A stretch of 24,039 nucleotides of DNA, from contig JBMNTN010000029.1 of the NCBI GenBank assembly GCA_050945755.1, positions 1 to 24,039 on the forward strand. The letters are read 5' to 3'. This stretch comes from JAQVXR01 sp050945755 (GTDB lineage: Bacteria > Bacillota > Dehalobacteriia > Dehalobacteriales > Dehalobacteriaceae). Both the position numbers and the translations under genes were made by a program. Positions 7,431-14,092 of this stretch are shown here, one piece after another; position 1 is the stretch's first letter; each line of letters starts with the position of its first letter. The notes beneath the pieces were generated by a model, which saw only the letters and a list, made by a program, of their open reading frames with translations, did no database searches and was not told where the DNA came from.

Positions 7431-7456
7431 CACTTTAAGAAGTGTGTTTTTTTTAT
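7431..7456 (+). terminator. Terminator-like hairpin after R2 copy 1
   Basis: CACTT (7431-7435), loop TAAG, AAGTG (7440-7444), then a run of eight T at 7447-7454. The stem is short but the tail is strong. It lies about 85 nt upstream of the next gene, so it may stop spoVM read-through or act as an attenuator. Confidence 0.5.
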
Positions 7457-7538
7457 TCTTTTGCCTTTTAAATTTCATGGTCTAAACTGTGACTCTTCCC
7501 GCTACATTAGGTAAAAAGAGTTACTCGGGGTGGGTTCA

Positions 7539-8339
7539 GTGAAAGTATATCGGTTTTTTTCCGGGATAATTATTCTATTCTCGCTGGTAATGTTTGCCTG
7601 GGGATTTCAAAAAGGTATGGCACATCTTTCTATTCCTGCTGCCGGACAAGTGATTGATGGAGATTACCAAGCCCCATTTCATTTGGTTTATTATTTTTAT
7701 CATGCCATTGAAAATAATGACTGGAAAAAGATAAAAACTTTGGTTACTCCGGAATGGTGGGCAGAAATGCATCGGTCGGGATACCGGCAAAAGTGGCAGA
7801 ATGCGGTGAAAGCAGATGATTCCTTGGATTTTGTCATGTTTTTGGTGGCCAACCAGAAAGTTGATTTGGAAAACGGCTGGGCTTGGGTAATGGGAAAAGT
7901 AGACTGGGTATCCGCAAAAAAAAGAATTGATGATGAAAATGAAACAGTATTTTTTATACGAGATAAGGATGGTTGGAAAATCAGTTCCATTCGCTTAAAT
8001 TTACCGGTTGAAATTGTTGATAAGTTTTATGAAGCGATTAATGATGGGAAATTTCGAGCAATGTCATCTCTGGTAACTCCTCAATATTGGGAATTGCTAA
8101 CCCGAGGGGAGGTCATTAAGTCCCTGGAAAAGGATTGGGGGGCAAATCGGACCGGAGTATACTGTGTATTTTTTCTTAATGATTTTGGTGTCAGCTCTAA
8201 TCGAGGATGGGTCAAAGGGGAAGTGCTTTGGAACCCATTAACCGATCGGGAAAAGGAGACCCCTGTGACACTGATTTTAGTGAATGAAAATGGTTGGAGG
8301 ATTGATCAAATCAATGGGCACTGGCAACCGGTCAAATAA
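7539..8339 (+). CDS. Membrane-anchored protein of unknown function with a tandemly duplicated domain
   Basis: I do not recognise a named family. An N-terminal hydrophobic segment (about residues 8-25) looks like a signal anchor, so the rest is probably outside the membrane. Two copies of a roughly 95-residue domain follow. Each starts with an Y-x-AI-x-(N)D helix and LVTP(E/Q)-x-W (copy 1 YHAIENNDWKK and LVTPEWW, copy 2 YEAINDGKF and LVTPQYW) and ends with DGWKISSIR or NGWRIDQI. That layout resembles NTF2-like folds, by inference only. GTG 7530 is in frame, but GGGGTGG (7527-7533) spaces better to GTG 7539. It is a single-gene unit with its own terminator and convergent with the next gene. Confidence 0.75.
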   Translation: MKVYRFFSGIIILFSLVMFAWGFQKGMAHLSIPAAGQVIDGDYQAPFHLVYYFYHAIENNDWKKIKTLVTPEWWAEMHRSGYRQKWQNAVKADDSLDFVMFLVANQKVDLENGWAWVMGKVDWVSAKKRIDDENETVFFIRDKDGWKISSIRLNLPVEIVDKFYEAINDGKFRAMSSLVTPQYWELLTRGEVIKSLEKDWGANRTGVYCVFFLNDFGVSSNRGWVKGEVLWNPLTDREKETPVTLILVNENGWRIDQINGHWQPVK

Positions 8340-8340
8340 A

Positions 8341-8385
8341 AAGGGCCAGGGAATAATTTTCTCCGGCCCTTAGCTGTATATTTTA
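8341..8385. terminator. Bidirectional terminator between convergent genes
   Basis: AAGGGCC (8341-8347) and GGCCCTT (8365-8371) pair, extended inward past a bulged A. T-rich tails lie on both sides (TATATTTTATTTTT on plus; CCCTTTTTATTTG on minus), so it can serve both flanking genes. Confidence 0.82.
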
Positions 8386-8388
8386 TTT

Positions 8389-8769
8389 TTATTTTACTCC
8401 GGAAATCCCGCCAATGACTGCTGCAAGCAGTGAGTAAGCACTTTTTAACATAAAGGATGACCAAGAAACTCCCGCTCCTGCGGAAGTCACAGCCATTAAG
8501 ACGAGAAACAGTAAGCCGACTAACAGACCGTGATAAAGTCCCTTTGTCTCAGCGGAACGGCCTGCCCCATATCCTCCGCAAAACAAGGCAAGAGTTACTG
8601 CTACTACGCCAAAGGGTTTCATCCATAATTCACTAAGGGGTGAAAGATAAAAAATTAAGCTAAGAACAAGGGAGAGGATGATCATGAAAACATAAGCAAT
8701 AATTAGGCCGCGCATAACAGAACCAAAGCTGATTTCCTGGAATAAGGTAAGTCTGTCTCTAAGCCCCAT
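8389..8769 (-). CDS. TIGR04086-type small membrane protein, four transmembrane segments
   Basis: Predicted 126-aa integral membrane protein with four hydrophobic stretches and a glycine-rich GGYGAGRSAETKGLYHG loop between the second and third. This matches the TIGR04086/YrzE-like family of Firmicute membrane proteins, whose function is not established. The reading frame extends upstream to 8877, but the ATG at 8769 (MGLRDRLTLF) is the real start: AAGGAGGAC at 8777-8785 lies 7 nt before it, and the upstream extension is basic and unlike the family. The gene is divergent from the queD operon across a structured 333-nt intergenic region and convergent with the duplicated-domain gene. Confidence 0.8.
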   Translation of the reverse strand: MGLRDRLTLFQEISFGSVMRGLIIAYVFMIILSLVLSLIFYLSPLSELWMKPFGVVAVTLALFCGGYGAGRSAETKGLYHGLLVGLLFLVLMAVTSAGAGVSWSSFMLKSAYSLLAAVIGGISGVK

Positions 8770-8808
8770 GTAAAGCGTCCTCCTTTTTATCCATTTGTAC
8801 AATCTATG

Positions 8809-8868
8809 CAAGTTTCGCCGGTTTATACCTTCCAGATGAAACTTGAGTCGGCCTTGACTCATATAAAC
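8809..8868. promoter_or_regulatory. Possible pseudoknotted leader element upstream of queD (or of the divergent gene)
   Basis: CAAGTTTC (8809-8816) is complementary to GAAACTTG (8838-8845). GTTTATA (8821-8827), inside that loop, is complementary to TATAAAC (8862-8868), and TGAGTC/GACTCA (8844-8849/8856-8861) forms a hairpin between them. The crossing order gives an H-type pseudoknot with an inserted hairpin, the topology of preQ1-II riboswitches, but the sequence does not match the preQ1-II consensus I recall. On the plus strand a terminator-like hairpin follows 27 nt later and the queuosine genes come next. Because the pairings are symmetric, the structure could equally form in the leader of the minus-strand gene. 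Confidence 0.3.
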
Positions 8869-8895
8869 AAAAACCATAAAATAGGAGTGAATGTT

Positions 8896-8953
8896 AAGTC
8901 CGGTTCCCGGGTTATTAAGACTTGTTGTGGAAGTTTGCTGGCCGGACTTTTTT
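8896..8953 (+). terminator. Long-loop terminator or attenuator upstream of queD
   Basis: AAGTCCGG (8896-8903) and CCGGACTT (8942-8949) form a perfect 8-bp stem around a 38-nt loop and run directly into TTTTTTG. It lies 150 nt upstream of queD with no plus-strand gene before it, which suits attenuation of a leader transcript or the end of a small RNA. Confidence 0.5.
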
Positions 8954-9102
8954 GTAATATGTCAACAATGCTGTTAATAATTGTCTGGTTTGCGCATTAG
9001 TTTATTACTATCAGGCAAAGTTAACTATACGATACAATCCCCAAGAATTCCGTTTTTAAACAAGGGCAAAATAAGAAAGAATTTTTGACGGAGGATTTTG
9101 TT

Positions 9103-9477
9103 ATGTTCGAGTTGGTCGTTGGTGAGCATTTTGATGCCGCTCATTTTTTGCGAGGTTATACCGGAAAGTGTGCTAAGGTCCATGGTCATACTTGGCAGGT
9201 AGAAATCAGGGTCCAAGGAGAAAAATTGAATGAATGCGGGATGCTGGTGGATTTTGCCTTCTTGAAGGAAAAGTTAAAAAAAATAATAGGTACTTTGGAC
9301 CACTCATTAATTAACGACCTGGACTACTTTACGACAATAAACCCAACTGCGGAGAACATCAGTGTCTATATTGCTCACAAGTTTCAAGAAATGATGAAAG
9401 ATGTTTCCGTAAAAATATGTTCTGTTACCGTCTGGGAATCGCCTCGGGCTGCAGCCATTTATTATTTGGACAGGTAG
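9103..9477 (+). CDS. queD: 6-carboxy-tetrahydropterin synthase QueD
   Basis: Converts dihydroneopterin triphosphate (product of FolE, encoded two genes on) to 6-carboxy-5,6,7,8-tetrahydropterin in queuosine precursor synthesis. It has 124 aa, the usual size. Zinc ligands H14, H27 and H29 and catalytic C23 are seen in HFDAAHF and GKCAKVHGHTW. D66-H67 lies in LDHSLIND, then PTAENIS and E112 in the C-terminal WESPRAAAIYY block. A TTG at 9085 is in frame but lies over the GGAGGA SD (9090-9095), so ATG 9103, 7 nt after it, is the start. It opens a six-gene operon. The related 6-pyruvoyltetrahydropterin synthase is less likely given queE next door. Confidence 0.93.
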   Translation: MFELVVGEHFDAAHFLRGYTGKCAKVHGHTWQVEIRVQGEKLNECGMLVDFAFLKEKLKKIIGTLDHSLINDLDYFTTINPTAENISVYIAHKFQEMMKDVSVKICSVTVWESPRAAAIYYLDR

Positions 9478-9483
9478 GAAGAT

Positions 9484-10224
9484 ATGAATACAGCGTTTTT
9501 ACAGGAAGTTTTTTCCTCAGTGCAAGGAGAAGGGGTTTATCTTGGTGTTAGGCAGATTTTTATCCGTTTTCAACGATGCAACCTGGCCTGTATTTATTGT
9601 GATACCAATGAAGCAACTGGAAAGCTGAACGAAAATTTTCGGGTTGAAATAGTTCCCGGTTCTGGGGATTTTCAGTGGTTATCAAACCCGGTTACACCCC
9701 GGCAGCTACTGGATTTAGTGGAGACAATGTCTGCTGAAAGACACCATTCTCTCAGCTTGACCGGCGGAGAACCTTTATTATATAAGGAATTTTTGTTAGA
9801 GTTTCTAAAACTTTTTCACGGTACATGCCCGGTGTTTTTAGAGACCAATGGGACTAGGTGGGAGGATTTAAAAGAGTTAATCCCTTTGATTGACATTGTC
9901 AGCATGGATTTTAAACTGCCCAGTGCTACCGGATTATCCTCATGGGACCGGCATGGAAAATTTCTCAAGATAGCTAAGGAAAAGGAAGTTTATGTAAAAA
10001 TAGTACTAACGTCGAAAACGGAAAGGGAGGAAATTGATCAAGCTGTTAAATTAATTCAAAAAATTGACAATGGGATTCCGTTAATACTCCAGCCGGTTAC
10101 TCCGGTAAAGAAAGCCAAAGGGATTTCTCCTCGTGATGTTATTTCCATTCAGGATTACTGTAGCCGTCACTTAAAAAATGTCAGAGTAATACCGCAGATG
10201 CATAAAACATTTCAGCTTCTTTAG
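9484..10224 (+). CDS. queE: 7-carboxy-7-deazaguanine synthase QueE (radical SAM)
   Basis: Radical S-adenosylmethionine enzyme that rearranges 6-carboxytetrahydropterin, the QueD product, into 7-carboxy-7-deazaguanine. It has 246 aa. The Fe-S/SAM motif C32-x3-C36-x2-C39 sits in RCNLACIYCDT, preceded by the family's EVFSSVQGEGVYLGVRQIF block. LTGGEPLLYKEF is the SAM-binding GGEP segment, followed by ETNGTRWEDL and the VSMDFKLPSATGLSSW block. The start is 6 nt after the queD stop. The next step, QueC (7-cyano-7-deazaguanine synthase), is not in this window. Confidence 0.94.
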   Translation: MNTAFLQEVFSSVQGEGVYLGVRQIFIRFQRCNLACIYCDTNEATGKLNENFRVEIVPGSGDFQWLSNPVTPRQLLDLVETMSAERHHSLSLTGGEPLLYKEFLLEFLKLFHGTCPVFLETNGTRWEDLKELIPLIDIVSMDFKLPSATGLSSWDRHGKFLKIAKEKEVYVKIVLTSKTEREEIDQAVKLIQKIDNGIPLILQPVTPVKKAKGISPRDVISIQDYCSRHLKNVRVIPQMHKTFQLL

Positions 10225-10239
10225 AAAGGACAGGTGGAT

Positions 10240-10800
10240 ATGGATAAGGAAAAAATTGAACGAGCGGTCCGGGAAATATTGGAAGCAATTGGTGAGAATC
10301 CTGAACGGGAGGGCTTGGTAAATACGCCAAAGCGCGTTGCCCGGATGTTTGAAGAAATTTTTGGAGGCTTGGAGGAAGATCCCACCAAGCACCTGAATGT
10401 GCAGTTTGCCGAAGAGAAACATGAAGAAATGGTAGTAGTTAAGGATATTCCTATTTATTCCATGTGTGAGCATCACTTGATGCCTTTTTACGGCCAGGCA
10501 CATGTTGCCTATATTCCTAAGGGAGGGAAAATTACCGGTTTATCAAAACTGGCACGTACAGTAGAGTGTTATGCCAAAAGGCCTCAACTGCAAGAACGGC
10601 TTACATCCCAGGTTGCCGATTCCATTATGAAAGTACTGTCACCACGGGGTGTTTTGGTTGTGATTGAAGCGGAACACATGTGCATGACGATGAGGGGTGT
10701 AAAAAAACCCGGTTCAAAAACAATTACTTCGGCTGTGCGCGGCCTGTTCGAAACTAATAAGGCAACAAGAGCGGAAGCATTTTCTTTGATTAAAGAATAG
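10240..10800 (+). CDS. folE: GTP cyclohydrolase I
   Basis: Opens GTP to dihydroneopterin triphosphate, the shared precursor of folate and of queuosine. It has 186 aa. Zinc ligands C76 and H79 lie in YSMCEHHLMPFYGQ and C147/148 in EAEHMCMTMRGVKKPG; GLSKLARTVE and KRPQLQERLT are typical type IA motifs. An in-frame GTG at 10234 is possible, but ATG 10240 sits at a better distance (9 nt) from AAAGGA (10225-10230). Its position directly after queD and queE places it as the feeder of the deazapurine branch, though it may also serve folate synthesis. Confidence 0.94.
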   Translation: MDKEKIERAVREILEAIGENPEREGLVNTPKRVARMFEEIFGGLEEDPTKHLNVQFAEEKHEEMVVVKDIPIYSMCEHHLMPFYGQAHVAYIPKGGKITGLSKLARTVECYAKRPQLQERLTSQVADSIMKVLSPRGVLVVIEAEHMCMTMRGVKKPGSKTITSAVRGLFETNKATRAEAFSLIKE

Positions 10801-10813
10801 GGGAGGATCTTTC

Positions 10814-10990
10814 ATGGGAAAAACCCTTCAGGGCAGACTGGAATTAATTGCGACCAAAACTTTTACTTCCAGTGATGAGCTTTATAAGGTTGTGGACTTT
10901 TTAAACAAAAACCTGAAGCAGCATAATTTAATGTTTGGGCTGAAAAATTTTGGAGATAACGAAATGATGATTACCATTTATGAGGTCTGA
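10814..10990 (+). CDS. DUF4264 (YpmA-like) small protein, 58 aa
   Basis: The frame opens MGKTLQGRLELIATKTF and carries SSDELYKVVDFLNKNLKQ and LMFGLKNFGDNEMMITIYEV. This resembles the YpmA/DUF4264 family of 55-60-residue Firmicute proteins, in which a conserved LMFGL segment and a final TIY are typical (recalled, not searched). The function is unknown. A GGGAGGAT SD lies at 10801-10808. The stop is followed 2 nt later by the signal peptidase start, and the SD for that gene lies inside this one, so they are translationally coupled. Confidence 0.75.
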   Translation: MGKTLQGRLELIATKTFTSSDELYKVVDFLNKNLKQHNLMFGLKNFGDNEMMITIYEV

Positions 10991-10992
10991 GC

Positions 10993-11547
10993 ATGATACA
11001 TTGGAAATCATTATTAAAAGAGGCTCTTAGTACAGTTCTGATAGCGGCTCTCATTGCTACCGTAATTAAAATTTTTATAGTTGATAATAGAATTGTCCCG
11101 TCATCTTCTATGTATCCAACGATATATGTCGGTGACATGCTTCTTGTTAATAAAACCGCTTATTATTTTAATGACCCTCAACGGGGAGATATTGTTGTTT
11201 TCAAACCTGAAAAGGAAATTGGGCAAAAGGACTTAGTTAAGAGAGTAATTGGGCTTCCCGGAGAAACCGTGGTAGTTCAAGAAAATAAAGTGTTTATTGA
11301 CAAAAAGGCTTTAAACGAAGATTATCTGGATGAACCTCCTCAATATGATTTTGGGCCGGTTAAGGTACCGTCTGACTGCCTTTTTGTTTTGGGTGACAAT
11401 CGAAATATGAGTTATGACAGTCACCAGTGGTCAAATCCGTTTATAAGCATCAAATCCGTGAAGGGAAAGGTCTTTTTCCGGTATTGGCCATTGGATAGAA
11501 TGGGAAGAATGAAGGAGGTAAGATATGAAAATCCTTCTGACCAATGA
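10993..11547 (+). CDS. lepB: Type I signal peptidase
   Basis: Membrane serine protease that removes signal peptides from secreted proteins. At 184 aa it is the short SipS-like type. One N-terminal membrane helix spans about residues 12-29. The catalytic serine is S39 in VPSSSMYPT and the general base is K83 in KDLVKRVIGLPGE. The GDNRNMSYDSHQW block is box E. It is embedded in the queD-surE operon: GAGGT inside the DUF4264 gene serves as SD, and its last 23 nt overlap the start of surE. The lepB/sip designation is by family only. Confidence 0.93.
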   Translation: MIHWKSLLKEALSTVLIAALIATVIKIFIVDNRIVPSSSMYPTIYVGDMLLVNKTAYYFNDPQRGDIVVFKPEKEIGQKDLVKRVIGLPGETVVVQENKVFIDKKALNEDYLDEPPQYDFGPVKVPSDCLFVLGDNRNMSYDSHQWSNPFISIKSVKGKVFFRYWPLDRMGRMKEVRYENPSDQ

Positions 11548-12283
11548 TGATGGAATTCAAGCGGAAGGAATTCAAACATTGAGGCGGGCATTGGAGGAGA
11601 TTTCCGAAGTAACAGTGGTGGCGCCAAGTTATGAAAGGAGTGCTACCGGGCATGGTATTACTGTTCATAAGCCGATTAGGGCGGAGAAGGTAAGACTTAA
11701 AGGTTCGGACAAAGAACATTGGGCAGTTGTTGGAACTCCGGCCGACTGTGTTAAATTGGCTTTAGAGACATTAATGAAAGGCACACCGGATTTAGTAGTT
11801 TCCGGAATTAACCACGGGGCTAATTTAGGTACCGATGTTTTATATTCCGGTACTGTTTCTGCAGCAATCGAAGGCGCGATTAACGGCCTTCCGGCCATTG
11901 CCATATCTTTGGTAGATATCTCAGTTTTAGATTTTTCTTTGGCGGCTGAATTTACTGCCCGGCTCTGTACATTACTTAAGGAGAAGGGTTTTCCCAAAAC
12001 ACTGTTAAATGTTAATATCCCTGCACAGATGGAACAACCTAAAGGAGTCAGAATCACTAAGATGGGGTCAAGACATTACGTTAATACGGTGGAGCGCCGT
12101 CAAGATCCCCGGGGACGGGAGTATTTTTGGTTAGCGGGCGATGTTGTAAACGTAAAAGGAGACGGTAGCACCGATGTGGATGCGGTACAAAACAATTATA
12201 TCTCAATCAGTCCCTTATTCTTTGATCTGACAAATTACGCAATTATAGACACGGTAAAATCTTGGGGTTTGGAAAAGATTTAG
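11525..12283 (+). CDS. surE: 5'/3'-nucleotidase SurE
   Basis: Metal-dependent nucleoside monophosphatase associated with stationary-phase survival. It has 252 aa. The N-terminal LLTNDDG carries metal ligands D8 and D9; S39 in YERSATGHG and N96 in VVSGINHGANLGTD complete the expected metal site. The GTPADCVKLAL and YSGTVSAAIEGA blocks are also conserved. It starts inside the last 23 nt of the signal peptidase gene, after GGAGGT at 11515-11520, which indicates coupling. Its stop is one base from the stop of the convergent spoVB-like gene, with no terminator between. Confidence 0.95.
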   Translation: MKILLTNDDGIQAEGIQTLRRALEEISEVTVVAPSYERSATGHGITVHKPIRAEKVRLKGSDKEHWAVVGTPADCVKLALETLMKGTPDLVVSGINHGANLGTDVLYSGTVSAAIEGAINGLPAIAISLVDISVLDFSLAAEFTARLCTLLKEKGFPKTLLNVNIPAQMEQPKGVRITKMGSRHYVNTVERRQDPRGREYFWLAGDVVNVKGDGSTDVDAVQNNYISISPLFFDLTNYAIIDTVKSWGLEKI

Positions 12284-12284
12284 G

Positions 12285-13832
12285 CTAAAACCATCTGTTT
12301 ATTAACGGTAATCTGGAAAATATACTGAGATGCATGCCGCCCATGAGAAAAAGAAGGATAAAGTAACTGCATGTTAAAAAGACCATGGAGCTGAGCATAA
12401 GGATGATTTGATTTTCTCCTAGGCTGAATAAATACAATTCCCCGAAACAAAGAAGGAGAAGTGAGATGGTGCCGGCGGTAAAAGGTTTAAAATAGATGTT
12501 TGTAAAAGAAAGATTAAGGGAGTAATTCTTCAGGTAGAGAAAGTTAAGAGTGCTTCCGATGAAATAGCTGATAACCAGAGCAAGGGCGGCACCGTTTATC
12601 CCCCATGAGGGAATGGAAGTAAAAAGCAGGATGCCTGTTATCTGGCATGATCCGGAAATAATTGTGTTTGCCAACAGCACTCGCACTTTCCCCAGACCCT
12701 GCATAATACTGTTTAGAGTCTGCTGAACGTAAAGGAAAACACCCCCAAGGGCGAGAATCCTCAATGGTTCGCCTGCTTCCGGCGCATGAAAAATAATGTC
12801 GCAGAGTTCACGTCCGAAGTAAAAGAGAAGCATCATGCTGGGGGCGGCAAATACCACAGATATTTGAAGAGCCTCTGATACCCGGTGATTGAGGAGTTTT
12901 TTATTTCGACCGTCCACCAGCTCGGCGACGGCCGGAATCATTGATACGGCAAGGGACATGGTGAAAATACCGGGCAGGTGTAACAGGGAGAGGGCAACGC
13001 CGGAAAACCTCCCATAAATTTCTGTGGAGGTTCTCAGATCGCAACCGGCCAGCATCAGCCCTTTTGGGATGAGGATAGCTTGCAGGGCAATGAGGAAAGT
13101 AGAGAGAAGTCTGGTGATGGTCACGGGAGTGCCGTAGGAAAATACATTTTTGACAATTTGTCTCCTGGAAAAGGTAGGGAGACATTTTAGCGGTTTATTT
13201 TGAACACTTAGTTTATAACGGGTAATCATGTAAATGAGACCGGCTAGTTCACCTAGCACGGAGGCCAGGGAAACAGCAATAACCGCTATTTCCAGGCCGT
13301 ATTTTCTTAATTGTACAGCGAGGGTAAGGCCGACGATTACCCGCACGGTTTGTTCCAAAGCTTGACTGACACCGATTGCCGAGACTTGCTTCAAGCCTTG
13401 AAAATAAGCCCGAAAAACAGAGCAGACAGCAATAATAAAAATGGCAGGAACCATGGTCAAAAAACAAAAGTATATGCGCTGGTCTGCGGCAAAATACTTA
13501 ATGATCAGCGGTGCGAAAAGATAAACAAGCCCAGTGGACAGAAGGCCTGAGAAAACCAAGAGAAAGACAGTTACACGGAAGATTTTTTGCACATTGCCTT
13601 GATTGCCTTTAGCTGTTTCTTCCGCAACCAGTTTGGACATGGCGAGGGGGATACCCCAGGTCGTCAATACTAAAACAAAAGCATATATTGGCGTGACCAT
13701 TTCCACCAAGCCGATACCTTCTGTACCCAAGATGCGTACCAGCACCACACGGTAAAAAAAGCCCAGGAACTTAATAAAAAAATTGGAAGCTAGGAGAATG
13801 AATGTTCCGTAAAGCAGGCTGTTTTTGATCAA
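12285..13832 (-). CDS. spoVB: Stage V sporulation protein B-like MOP-superfamily flippase
   Basis: Polytopic membrane protein of 515 aa with about 14 hydrophobic segments, of the polysaccharide/lipid flippase (MATE/MVF-like) superfamily. The N terminus has the arrangement of SpoVB: FFYRVVLVRILGTEGIGL followed by TPIYAFVLVLTTWGIPLAMS. B. subtilis SpoVB is needed for spore cortex synthesis, probably by moving a peptidoglycan precursor. YtgP/MurJ-like relatives share the fold, so the exact substrate is uncertain. The start is TTG at 13832 with AGGTGG about 9 nt upstream. It is monocistronic and convergent with surE. Confidence 0.85.
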   Translation of the reverse strand: MIKNSLLYGTFILLASNFFIKFLGFFYRVVLVRILGTEGIGLVEMVTPIYAFVLVLTTWGIPLAMSKLVAEETAKGNQGNVQKIFRVTVFLLVFSGLLSTGLVYLFAPLIIKYFAADQRIYFCFLTMVPAIFIIAVCSVFRAYFQGLKQVSAIGVSQALEQTVRVIVGLTLAVQLRKYGLEIAVIAVSLASVLGELAGLIYMITRYKLSVQNKPLKCLPTFSRRQIVKNVFSYGTPVTITRLLSTFLIALQAILIPKGLMLAGCDLRTSTEIYGRFSGVALSLLHLPGIFTMSLAVSMIPAVAELVDGRNKKLLNHRVSEALQISVVFAAPSMMLLFYFGRELCDIIFHAPEAGEPLRILALGGVFLYVQQTLNSIMQGLGKVRVLLANTIISGSCQITGILLFTSIPSWGINGAALALVISYFIGSTLNFLYLKNYSLNLSFTNIYFKPFTAGTISLLLLCFGELYLFSLGENQIILMLSSMVFLTCSYFILLFLMGGMHLSIFSRLPLINRWF

Positions 13833-13992
13833 TTTTCTTTCCCACCTATTTCTAACAAGCTTGTTTACCTAGCATAGAAATATGCTGGAGAAAAGAATTA
13901 CAGTACCAATTATTGGTTAAACTGTATGTAAGGAGAATAAAAATTTTACTGGAAGAAAAAATTTATCTGATAAAAAGGATTTTTTATTGTAG

Positions 13993-14018
13993 GGGCATAA
14001 TATATAAATTTAATGCCC
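13993..14018 (+). other. Hairpin in the region upstream of the EF-G paralogue
   Basis: GGGCAT (13993-13998) and ATGCCC (14013-14018) pair around a 14-nt AT-rich loop. It lies about 75 nt upstream of the coding start. The remaining 13833-14092 sequence is AT-rich, with no confident promoter and no coding frame. Confidence 0.3.
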
Positions 14019-14092
14019 ATCATATGTTTTTACTTTAATTTTTGTTTAAATTAATAATTTAATTTATTGGGGAAATTGAAGGAGGATATTGC

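Noticed and set aside
8770..8877. 36-residue N-terminal extension of the TIGR04086 protein
   Set aside because: The AAGGAGGAC SD lies after this extension and directly in front of the internal ATG at 8769; the extension overlaps the structured intergenic region.
8806..9000. 64-codon plus-strand frame in the region upstream of queD
   Set aside because: There is no SD before its ATG, it runs across the pseudoknot-like pairings and the terminator stem, and the product looks like no known protein.
8896..9100. Known preQ1 riboswitch upstream of queD
   Set aside because: GGTTCCC at 8902-8908 recalls the preQ1-I core, but the ACACCC and AAAAACTA parts are missing, and the preQ1-II and preQ1-III consensus is not visible. 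It is kept only as an unknown structured leader.
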